Source: Hoplostethus atlanticus
Lineage: Eukaryota; Chordata; Actinopteri; Trachichthyiformes; Trachichthyidae
Reading direction: 5' to 3'
DNA length: 64,000 nucleotides
NCBI GenBank assembly: GCA_034670405.1
Contig: JAXDDX010000302.1
Span: forward strand, 62,001-126,000
The notes beneath the pieces are model-generated. The model had not been told where the DNA came from, did no database searches, and saw only the letters and a list, made by a program, of their open reading frames with translations. The translations under genes were made by a program, and so were the position numbers. This document shows positions 29,457 to 64,000 of this stretch, in pieces (within the stretch, counting starts at the first letter, position 1; the number at the start of each line of letters is the position of its first letter).

Positions 29457-32077
29457 CAGATGTCATGTCATTGCATACTACAGAATTAGCTGGTGAATAA
29501 TGTCAGCTGGTGTGTGTGTGTGTGTAAATGTGTGTATGACTCAAGTGATGATGATGTCTTTGTAGCCCTGATTGAAGGTGGTGATGTAACTCTGACACCT
29601 CGGGAGAAAGTTTGAGTAGGAAATTGACTGAGGATATTAACTCTCTGTTTGTCTCGTGTGGCCTTTGGGTCCTTAAAGACGAGGCTCATTGAACTTTTCC
29701 ATCAGAAAAAGTTTGCTCAAAATAATGTATTGATCCTATTGGTCCTCCCTTTGAGATTCTAACAGATAATAAATGTAACTTGTTTTGACCATTGTGTAGA
29801 ACTGTCATGTGTGGTTCATATGTGATCTAGGACAGTTTAGTCAACATGAATGAGTCTCTCCCAAAGCTCGGAAAAAAAGAGACACAATCTAGCAACTTTA
29901 TTTAGTGATGTCATCAAGCAACAGCTTTCAATTGTCAGTTAGTTGGAGACTAACTTTATGGACACACAGGCTACCTCAACTATTGTTGCAACTATTACAT
30001 AAGTGCATTTAGGTGTAAAAGCAAATTCAATGGTGAGGGTAAATCTTCCCTTTACGTCTGGTGTTCCTCAGATAGTAGGGATAGAAGTAATTTCTTCTTA
30101 GGATAGGATGGAGGAGGAGAGGGAAGCTGTCTACTGGAGACAGAAGAAAAGGTAATGACAGTCTCTAAGGAAATGTCTTGTCGGCCGGTCTTTACTTTCT
30201 CTTATCGTTCTTCCTCTTATCATTCTTTTTTCCTTTTTTCCCCATGTTCTTCCTATAATCGCTCTGTTCTTCAGCTCTCGTCTAAACTCCGTCCCTCAGT
30301 GTCTGTCTTCTTCCTCTTTAGGCGAAGAGTCGGGTCGCTGCTTCACCATCGAGTACATCATGCCCATGAATGTGCAGCTAACCTCAGAGTCCACAGTCAA
30401 CGTGCTCAGTGAGTACAACAGAAACACCTGTCAGGCTTAATAACTCAACTCACGTCGCCCCTGTGAGGTTGTTTACCATGTTTTTTTTTTTTTAATGTTT
30501 TCTTGAAAAGCTGTTGTTTATCAGTGAGGTTGTTTTCCCTCTGAGGCCCCCTGGGTAAATCTATCATCACTCATGTCTGTATTCTTTCAAAGCTATCTGA
30601 ACGTAGCTAGACAGATAAGAGTGAGTCATCTGAACCCTTGCTCTCTCGCGTCACTGCCAGCAGTCTCTGCTCGTCTCCAGAATACTTATTGCTTCTTCAT
30701 AGATAATTCATCACAGAAGTCCTTTAGTTCAGCTCAAAGTCAGAGCTTTATCCCAAGAGTCACTGTGCCCTCCTGCCCTGTGGAAGCCCTTATAGATGTG
30801 AGAGATTTTGTGGGAGAAATTGCTAGAGTGTAATCGGGGTATATGCAAAATTTCCTTACGTGATGATGACAAAAAATGTCCAAAAATATTTTCACCCTTC
30901 AGATGAAATTAGTGGCTGCAGAATCGATGTATGTGCATGGGTCTCTTTGTCCCAGAGGTGGATTCTGACTCAAACAACAACCTGTCTGTGTGCCTTTTTT
31001 ACTGCAATTCATACACTTTTTTTTATTATTGTCACATTATTTAGGACTGAAAATATCAAAAGTCACTTCAGTTATCACATAATAATAAAACACAATAAAA
31101 CAAAGCAGCTCTGCAGCCTTGGTTCAGAATTCTGTGAGTGTCCTATGTGTCTGTAAAGTGCGTGGGGGTCAAGGAGTAGCTTCCTCCCCTCCTCTCATCT
31201 TCCACTCTTGTCTTTTGCTCTTCCCTTCTGTCTCCTCCTGCTCCTTCCTCCTCCTCCCTCGTCCCAGAGATGATCCGCTCAGCCACTCCTTTCCCTCTGG
31301 TCAGCCTGTTCTTCATGTTCATCGGCTTTGTGCTCAACAACATCGGACACGTCCGGCCACACCGCACCATCCTGGCCTTTGTCTCTGGAATCTTCTTCAT
31401 CCTCTCCGGTACGCTTCTTCCTTCCTCGCGTATCTTTTGTTTTGCCTCTTTTTCGCGACCCCCCACCGCCGTCTTTTTTTCTTCTCTTTGTCTTTACTTT
31501 TGGTGATAGTGATTTCTGATCTGTCTCTCTGTCTCTCTCTCAGGACTGGCTCTGGTGGTGGGTCTAGTTCTGTACATCTCCAGTATAAATGATGAAATGC
31601 TGAACAGGACTAAGAGCAGCGAGGCATATTTTCACTACAAGTATGGCTGGTCTTTTGCCTTCGCTGCCATCTCCTTCCTGCTCACTGAGGTGAACAACTA
31701 ACCATAGAGACACAATGAAACTGTATGTGATGGTAGCACTCAAAGCTCCAAAACCTCACAACTGTTGGGTGGGTTTTTATTGTTACTTGAAGCTAATGCG
31801 CTCTTCTAAATTACAGAGTGCAGGCGTCATGTCTGTCTACCTGTTCATGAAGCGCTACACAGCAGAGGAGATCTACCAGCCTCACCATCCCAGCTTCTAC
31901 CACCCTCGCCTCAGCAACTGCTCCGACCACTCCGGCCAGTTCCTCCACCCGGAAGCCTGGTCGCGCGGGCGAAGTCCGTCCGACATCTCAAGTGAAGCCT
32001 CGCTCCAGATGAGCACAAGTTACCCAGCTCTCCTCAAATGCCCTGACTATGACCAGGTCTCCTCTTCACCCTGCTGA
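28495..32077 (+). CDS. cacng5: Voltage-dependent calcium channel gamma-5 subunit (TARP gamma-5)
   Basis: Type II TARP of the claudin superfamily, a four-pass membrane protein that modulates AMPA receptors and, in the wider family, calcium channels. Five exons (28495-28690, 30322-30408, 31268-31408, 31544-31689, 31817-32077) join in frame into 276 residues; human CACNG5 is 275. The ATG at 28495 opens MSACSRKALTLLSSVFAV, as in gamma-5. Membrane segments lie near residues 8-28, 100-121, 128-153 and 175-201. Loop 1 has an N-glycosylation site NQST (N45), the claudin signature GLWRVC (57-62) and a second cysteine at 72, the likely disulfide pair. The cytoplasmic tail has RGRSPSDISSEASLQM and ends SSPC, the atypical end of gamma-5 and gamma-7. 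Gamma-7 was rejected because loop 1 and loop 2 follow gamma-5. It lies downstream of prkca on the same strand, as in human. Confidence 0.96.
28691..30321 (+). other. cacng5: cacng5 intron 1
   Basis: 1.63 kb. Contains the second copy of the direct repeat (28806-28908), (CA)n at about 29393-29452 and a short (TG)n at about 29512-29524. Nothing else was recognised. Confidence 0.7.
28806..28908. repeat. Direct repeat, copy 2
   Basis: About 103 bases homologous to 28225-28332 with many substitutions and small gaps. It begins 115 bases after the cacng5 exon 1 donor. Confidence 0.75.
30322..30408 (+). CDS. cacng5: cacng5 coding exon 2
   Basis: 87 bases, acceptor AG 30320-30321, donor GT 30409-30410. 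Encodes EESGRCFTIEYIMPMNVQLT and SESTVNVL, the rest of loop 1 including its second cysteine. Confidence 0.94.
30409..31267 (+). other. cacng5: cacng5 intron 2
   Basis: 859 bases with a T-rich run at 30481-30494 and a pyrimidine-rich stretch (about 31180-31260) leading to the next acceptor. Nothing else was recognised. Confidence 0.65.
31268..31408 (+). CDS. cacng5: cacng5 coding exon 3
   Basis: 141 bases, acceptor AG 31266-31267, donor GT 31409-31410. Encodes MIRSATPFPLVSLFFMFIGF and VLNNIGHVRPHRTILAFVSG, i.e. membrane segment 2, the short cytoplasmic turn and the start of segment 3. Confidence 0.95.
31544..31689 (+). CDS. cacng5: cacng5 coding exon 4
   Basis: 146 bases, acceptor AG 31542-31543, donor GT 31690-31691. 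Encodes LALVVGLVLYISSINDEMLN, a second potential glycosylation site NRT, and the start of membrane segment 4 (YGWSFAFAAISFLLTE). Confidence 0.95.
31817..32077 (+). CDS. cacng5: cacng5 coding exon 5 and stop
   Basis: 261 bases, acceptor AG 31815-31816, stop TGA 32075-32077. Encodes SAGVMSVYLFMKRYTAEEIY, then the cytoplasmic tail through CPDYDQVSSSPC. A run of 15 G follows the stop codon directly. Confidence 0.95.
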   Translation, partial: SAGVMSVYLFMKRYTAEEIYQPHHPSFYHPRLSNCSDHSGQFLHPEAWSRGRSPSDISSEASLQMSTSYPALLKCPDYDQVSSSPC

Positions 32078-32720
32078 GGGGGGGGGGGGGGGTCGGAATT
32101 CATACCAGAGGTCACCTAGAGGTCATGGAAGGATCATATAGGGTCAAAGGGTCAGGTGAAGACAGAGTTTTCTTTCAGGAAAAGTATTTCACATAGCTAT
32201 TGATTGTAAGTTGTTGTTGGGAGTCTTTTTGTGATATCCTTGCTTACTCATTGACAATGAATAGGCGTAATAATGTTTGTAGGATCTATTCTACAAATCA
32301 ACCGCCGCTGTATTGATGTATCATGTCGAATTACACGAAGGGAAAATCTACCCTGAAACAGAATTTTCCACTCTACTTCTATGATCTTTGACAGTTCAAT
32401 CAATACTTGCAAACATGATCATGTCTCCCAAAGCAGGACACCCGAGAGCAAAGACTTTAATGTGTGATTCCATCAAGAGACAAACTGCTTTGTGGACAAT
32501 GGAGTTGTCATGGAGACGACTCTGTGAACTCATGGAACATTTCTTTAACATTTTACACCCATTCAGGCTTGATTTCATTGTAGTGGTAATATTATTGTGT
32601 GAGCTACAGCTAGCATGATATGTTATAAAGACAAACGATGTTATCAATGGAGTCTTGGCTCTTTGGTTTCCAGCCTGCGGAGAAACCTGCTCATATTAAA
32701 GCTCCAGCCTGCACCACCTG
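32078..32720 (+). other. cacng5: cacng5 3' UTR (predicted)
   Basis: Begins with G15 at 32078-32092. A variant poly(A) signal ATTAAA lies at 32695-32700, about 0.6 kb from the stop. No AATAAA precedes it. The end point is inferred. Confidence 0.45.
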
Positions 32721-33335
32721 AGATCATACAAATTGCATTATGTTACTTCTGCTTTAGGGTGGAGTTTCCAGTTTTTATACACGCTCATGTATAGCTGTTG
32801 TACATTTTATGAATTAATTGTTACAATTCATGTAAAGATGTGAAAGCTTCATTTGTAAAGTAAAACGTCAGCCACAAAATAGTCTATAGTTTTGTCTTCC
32901 ATGTGCTATACATCTACAACTGTAATTCTACATTTGCCCACTGAGAGGCAATATTTTTTCATCTTCTTGCAATTGACAACTCATCTTCAAAATCCCTTTT
33001 TTTCTGAGCAATGCATCACCAATGTTTGATTGGTTATATAGAATATCAATATTCACTGATGTCCCTTAACCCAGGTAGGCTTTTCATATCAAGGACCCAA
33101 AATATACACACATTAGGCCACGATCCGCCAATTGATAAGTTTCTGTCCACAGACTTTAATACAGAACTGGATAACTGTCTACATTGTAGGTGCTAATCAT
33201 CATTTTGCTGGAGTGACCCAGAGGAACCACTTTAAGGACCCCTGAGTGTCCCTGGACCTCACTTTGGGCACCACTGTCTTAACTAACGGCCTCTGTATCT
33301 AGAAAGGAAGGTGAGTGTTGTGCTCATCCTCAGTC
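32721..33335. other. Intergenic, cacng5 side
   Basis: No gene seen. The stretch 33219-33283 (ending gggcaccactg) faintly resembles a degraded hAT-type end but lacks a partner end. Confidence 0.5.
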
Positions 33336-33567
33336 CAGGGGCCTGTTCCAAGAAGCGGGTTTAGTGAAAACTCTGAGTTTGTTAACCCTGAGATGAGGGA
33401 AACTCTGGGTTTTCCGTTCCAGAAAGAGAGGTAACTCAAACTCATTTACCAATTACCATGGTAACTGACTCTGTGAACCTAACCTGCTCGCTGGCAGGTT
33501 TTCTTGAACAAACCCTGACTTTCTCCTTATCTCCTCCCCTCTGCTGAACCTGAAGCAGCTGTCGGAC

Positions 33568-33810
33568 ATGGCGTGTCCTTTCCTCGGTAACCCGATCGAT
33601 ATTCAAGCGGAAGTAATTTGCATAGCCTTATGTCGGGAGAGGATTTTGAGACCCCGATTAGATGTTCTATGTCCAGGATGGAAGAGCTGTCCGAGATATA
33701 ATATGCCGTTTACAGTTCACGGATTAAGCTACCACCACCCCGAGCAGTCAAATAAAGACACCTTTCATTTGGTCTTCTTTATTTCCTACAAATACAAAAG
33801 CAACAGTTAG
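33568..33810 (+). pseudogene. Harbinger transposase N-terminal remnant
   Basis: 80 codons. The first roughly 34 residues resemble Harbinger/HARBI1-like transposase N-termini (MACPFLGNP, ALCRERILRPRLDVL). The remainder has no family similarity I can see, and the DDE nuclease core is absent. It is a decayed transposon gene, not a host gene. Confidence 0.7.
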
Positions 33811-33940
33811 TATTTTTATATTGTTCCAACAACACATTTCACCTGTGACCATGCACCCACCTCTAACTTATGTTCGAGTAATTCAATTTCTAGATCTGCC
33901 TTTCTAATTTGTCACCCCAAGTACACCATTTAAAGTATGT

Positions 33941-34072
33941 CTGGCCCAGACAGCTCAGTTGGTAAAGCAGGAGACTCTCAGTCTCAGGGTTGTGGGTTCG
34001 ATCCCCACATAATGTTAACTATCACCTTTGTAAGTCGCTATGGATAAAAGCGTCTGCTAAATGACTGTAATG
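33941..34072 (+). mobile_element. tRNA-derived SINE with L2-type 3' tail
   Basis: The head has a pol III A-box-like cagctcagttgg (33951-33962) and B box ggttcgatccc (33995-34005). It is followed by aactatcacctttgtaagtc, and the tail at 34030-34072 matches 42 of 43 bases of the L2 LINE tail at 1606-1648. A shared tail is how SINEs recruit the LINE reverse transcriptase. It is nested in the Harbinger element, so it is younger than that insertion. Target duplications were not resolved. Confidence 0.85.
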
Positions 34073-35025
34073 TTTTTATATTTCATTTTCAGCTGCTGCC
34101 AAGTGTGCCTGTGGGATTGCACCTAAATGAAAATATTTTTTTTCCAATATCATTCCACCACTTTCTCACATGTAGGTAATATTATAAGAAAGTGTGGTTA
34201 AATGTTAAATGAATACACTACTGCATTCAAACGTACGCATTGACTCGGGCAGCGATTCTCCCCCACGCCAATTCCCTCTCCTTTACGACCCTTCTGCTTG
34301 CTGGTTGCCATGGTGAATCGTAGTATCGGACCTCCATTGATGATGGCTTTTTATTGTCATCGCACACGCGCTTAACTCAAGGTGAACATACTCAAAATTG
34401 ATTGAACTAACTCAAATCAGCCGTTCTGGAACCGAAAACTCAGACTTGGCCATCTTGGAATGAATCAGCTCAGAGTGCAGGCTTAGACTCAGAGTTTGCT
34501 GAACCTGCTTCTTGGAACAGGCCCCAGGTTATCAAGATCAATGTTAAGATCTAAACGGGCTACTGTGGGTAATGTGGACACTTACTGTGGTAGATTTCTG
34601 CCTCAAATGTTGTTTGCCGAGAAAACCGATAGAGGGCGCTCTCGCCTCAGCCATGCTCTTCCACAGCTTCTCCCTCCAGCCCCACGTCTCTCACTGGCGC
34701 CTTTCCTTTCCGTCATTTTACCCATGAAACACTCAGGTACAATCACAACCTACTAAGACTATATTAAATGCCTGTGCTTTTTCAGACAGCAAGCCAAGAA
34801 CATCATCTGGGTGATACATTAATGATAGCTTATTACTTGTATGTAGGTCAAGACGGGCATCAATAATAAATACGCCATACATCTGCTGTAAGCTTTATGT
34901 ATACTTTATGTAGATACACGTAATGTACAACGTGACCAATAGCTTTTACAGAGAATATAAAAGTTAATGTGGCTATAGCCCACACAGGGCAGTAGAAGGT
35001 AATATTGTGCCCCAACCACAGGGCT

Positions 35026-35031
35026 TTTATT
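35026..35031 (-). terminator. cyth3: Candidate poly(A) signal, cyth3
   Basis: AATAAA on the minus strand, 1.85 kb downstream of the cyth3 stop codon. It is the clearest hexamer noticed; nearer variant signals cannot be excluded. Confidence 0.35.
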
Positions 35032-35304
35032 TTACAATCACATAGAAAACTACTGGTTTAGACTTTATCAGTCAGCTATAGTTTTTGACATCATTATCAC
35101 AGGCATTACCATTCTCTTCACCACCACTGATAAGACCATCACCATCATTGATATTACTGTACTGTCATCATTATTGACATTACATCAGCACCATCTTCAC
35201 TGTAATCATCACCAGGAATACAAACATCTTCCTCAATCATCAGTCATGGCTTTTTTTATATCATCATCACAGTTATTGTCCCCTACAGCACCACTATTTT
35301 CATT

Positions 35305-35306
<2 letters not shown>

Positions 35307-35360
<54 letters not shown>
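35307..35360. repeat. (ATC)n microsatellite
   Basis: About 18 uninterrupted ATC units, within the predicted cyth3 3' UTR, where the transcript would read (GAT)n. Confidence 0.9.
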
Positions 35361-35363
<3 letters not shown>

Positions 35364-36874
35364 CCTCATATATTTTAGATTATGTTTAAGGCTTTTGCAA
35401 AGAAGACCCCAAACTTCAACTGATGCAAAGTTCTGCCAGTAGGCTCAAACATGTTACACAGAGTGTGCATACAACAACAAAAAGAGACCAAAAACCTATA
35501 CATTATATATACATACATAACTTAAGCATATATTGTTTAACATTTATGGGTAGCATTAAACCATTTCACAAATGAAAATAAATACAAAAAGATAGTCGGT
35601 TAAATTGTTTTCAAAGAGGAACACAAAAAGCAAGCAAAGATCTTTAGGATTACAAACCAAACGCATACAGGACCACATCAATACACCGACCTTCACTGAC
35701 ATAGGCCTACCTGTTCTGACCTTGAGACTGGAAAAGCAAAGCTTAATCTGACTGGTACCCTATTGGACCATCGGATAGACAGAGATAAAACCTACCCTTT
35801 AGCGTCTCCATTGAAAGGGCTTTTAAGTCCAAATGTAAGTTTCATCCACGCCTAGGCAACAGCTCCGTTACTACACAACTAACTAAAATAAAAGTATGCA
35901 CATTTCAAAATTCTGTGGTCCAGACAAATAAATGAAATCAGCCCAGCTGACTGTGATGCTTTATCTAGAACCTAAATTCAACCTAAATGGAACCTAGCAC
36001 TGTTTTCTGAGGTTTTTCTGGGGGGGGGGGGGACTTCAGCACCAGTGAGATCATGACATGGTCCAGGTGAGGTTACACTGCAATGTTAGTCTGGACTTCC
36101 CCTCCACCTCCCCTCTGTCCCTCTCTCTCTCTCCCTCCCTCTTTGCCCCCACACCTCATCTGTTAAGAGGGACACTCTTGCCTCTGTGTAAATGACCATA
36201 AACATCTGAGCTCTGATTTTACATTGCAACATAATCGTTTCATAAAGCACAGTGGAGGGAATGCTTATATCACTTCTACACACATACTGCAAGTGCTGTG
36301 TGCACTGACAACATGCACACTGCTGCATACACACAGAGAAACATACACGCATGTACAAACATATCTCAAACATATTGGTCTATAATACCTCACATGCATG
36401 CATGTGCACCTGAAAATGGCAACTGTGCTCGAGGGAGACCTAGAAACACACGACATGAATGGAGGAGGGGGAGGTAGGGGGGTGTATGAGATGGAGAGCA
36501 AACAGGAGACAGCCTATTTCATAGCACCACACACTGGCTGCTTGGTCTTGTGAAGAGTTGTTCACATGCTGGTCCACTGTGTTTAGTATTTGGTCCCCTA
36601 ATCGGTGTGTGTGTCCTTTAGCTTTGCTGTGATATCTCCCCAGCTCCACGTCCAGGTGAGGGATCGGGGTTCGTCTTCGAGATCAGAGTCTGCACTGGAG
36701 GAAAACATCACCGAGGCTTGGCAGTCATTTCTGTGGCGAATCCAGCTTTGCAGGACCAGGCTCAATGTGTACACAGTGTGTGGTTTATGTTATGTGTGCA
36801 TGAAATGGGGCGAGAAAGAGAGAAGGATGGGGGGGGAGGGGTTGGAGGTCGTACGTGGAGAAGCTTGTCCCTCT

Positions 36875-63447
<26,573 letters not shown>

Positions 63448-64000
63448 GACAGCAGCTGTAAATCAAGCTCCCTGAAATCGGGGTACGGTCACAGAAACTT
63501 CCGTTGTGCGAATGCGGTCTAATTTATGGCAATGCGCGTCCTAATTTCCAGGACGCATTTGGTACACAGGTTGTCTCGCGGGCAGCGTCTTCTCCTGGAG
63601 ACTATTTCTGGCCATTGACGCTTGAATCGCCAGGCAATCCCTCTGGCTCCTTGTCAGCGGCGTATTTCACACGCAACTGTACGAGCTGAGGCTTTTTTTT
63701 TCCCCACAGTGGTCGAGTGTGTTATCGTTATCCCTCCAAATACGCCTTCACTCCACTAGTATCAGGAGAGTAGTTGATCCAGCTGCGTCAAGTTAGATGG
63801 GTAGAGACAGAACACAACCGGATGTAACGAAATGTTACCTTCACAATAAAAGCATAATACGTTGTTGCGCCGTGTGTTTGTCAATGATTGGGGGTTTTAT
63901 TTTGAAGGTTATAACCGGACATTTTATTTTGTATTGTTTGGCTTGACATTAGGAGTTTATCCCATCCCAGCTCCGCTACACAGCCCATCCTGCGCGTCAG
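63448..64000 (-). promoter_or_regulatory. cyth3: cyth3 5' UTR and probable promoter
   Basis: Sequence immediately upstream of the cyth3 start on the minus strand. It has scattered CpG and no clear TATA box. The transcription start cannot be located from sequence, and no other gene is visible to the window edge. Confidence 0.4.

Larger units (their letters stand above)
33336..34527 (+). mobile_element. PIF/Harbinger DNA transposon, non-autonomous
   Basis: Terminal inverted repeats are gggcctgttccaagaagc (from 33339) and gcttcttggaacaggccc (to 34524). They are flanked by a 3-base duplication, CAG (33336-33338 and 34525-34527), the target-site length typical of PIF/Harbinger. Inside, an ATG at 33568 opens MACPFLGNPIDIQAE followed by a CRERILRPR segment, which matches the N-terminus of Harbinger transposases in fish. 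The frame then leaves the family and stops at 33810, and the catalytic DDE part is missing, so this is an internally deleted, inactive copy. A SINE has inserted into it (33941-34072). The 1186-base element sits between convergent genes. Confidence 0.88.
34528..36874 (-). other. cyth3: Intergenic and predicted cyth3 3' UTR
   Basis: On the minus strand an AATAAA lies at 35031-35026 (plus TTTATT), 1.85 kb after the cyth3 stop, giving a candidate 3' UTR of 36874 to about 35010. This region contains an (ATC)n array (35307-35360), a poly(G) of about 13 near 36020 and a (TC)-rich run near 36120. The part 34528-35000 holds nothing recognised. Confidence 0.5.

Noticed and set aside
33219-33283. Possible hAT-type end (gggcaccactg)
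   Set aside because: No partner terminal repeat or 8-bp duplication found.
33951-34010. tRNA-like A and B boxes
   Set aside because: No cloverleaf or anticodon stem; they are the head of a SINE, and the same boxes recur in the degraded copy at 14.6 kb.

Overview
The window is vertebrate nuclear DNA, almost certainly from a ray-finned (teleost) fish. The evidence is small coding exons with GT-AG introns, very dense (CA)n/(TG)n and (TC)n microsatellites, a fish-type L2 LINE end and a tRNA-derived SINE sharing its tail, a PIF/Harbinger transposon, and proteins closely matching vertebrate families. The species cannot be fixed from sequence alone.

Layout. (1) 1-24.2 kb, plus strand: the 3' two thirds of prkca (protein kinase C alpha). 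Twelve exons (4419-21733) carry the C2 domain from its first strand, the V3 hinge, the whole kinase domain and the C-terminal tail. The C1 exons lie off the left edge. A 3' UTR of about 2.4 kb ends near an AATAAA at 24193. (2) 24.2-32.7 kb, plus strand: cacng5, a TARP/calcium-channel gamma-5 subunit, with five coding exons (28495-32077, 276 aa) and a possible non-coding first exon ending at 24993. (3) 32.7-36.9 kb: the convergent intergenic region, holding a PIF/Harbinger element with a SINE inside it. (4) 36.9-63.45 kb, minus strand: cyth3 (cytohesin-3/GRP1), complete in 13 coding exons, 394 aa after allowing for one extra base in exon 7. Its first intron is about 15.8 kb and mostly microsatellites.

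The three proteins are signalling components that act at or near the plasma membrane: a Ca2+/diacylglycerol-dependent kinase, an AMPA-receptor/calcium-channel auxiliary subunit, and a PIP3-recruited exchange factor for Arf GTPases. PRKCA next to CACNG5 is the arrangement known from human 17q24; CYTH3 is on another human chromosome, so the cacng5-cyth3 neighbourhood is fish-specific or a derived rearrangement.

Mobile and repeat content: an L2-like LINE 3' end (908-1663), two SINE copies (14.6 and 34.0 kb), a snap-back hairpin element (5976-6142), a TTAA-flanked non-autonomous element (8649-9259), a solo LTR with a 5-bp target duplication (18061-18674), a broken Ty3/Gypsy integrase fragment (about 19150-19890), a perfect 37-bp inverted repeat (15094-15175), and a 0.48-kb minisatellite (40584-41065). 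I found no novel system of genes. The points most worth checking are the one-base frame disruption in cyth3 exon 7, microsatellites serving as polypyrimidine tracts of prkca and cyth3 exons, a SINE lying beside a prkca splice donor, and long G runs just after two stop codons.
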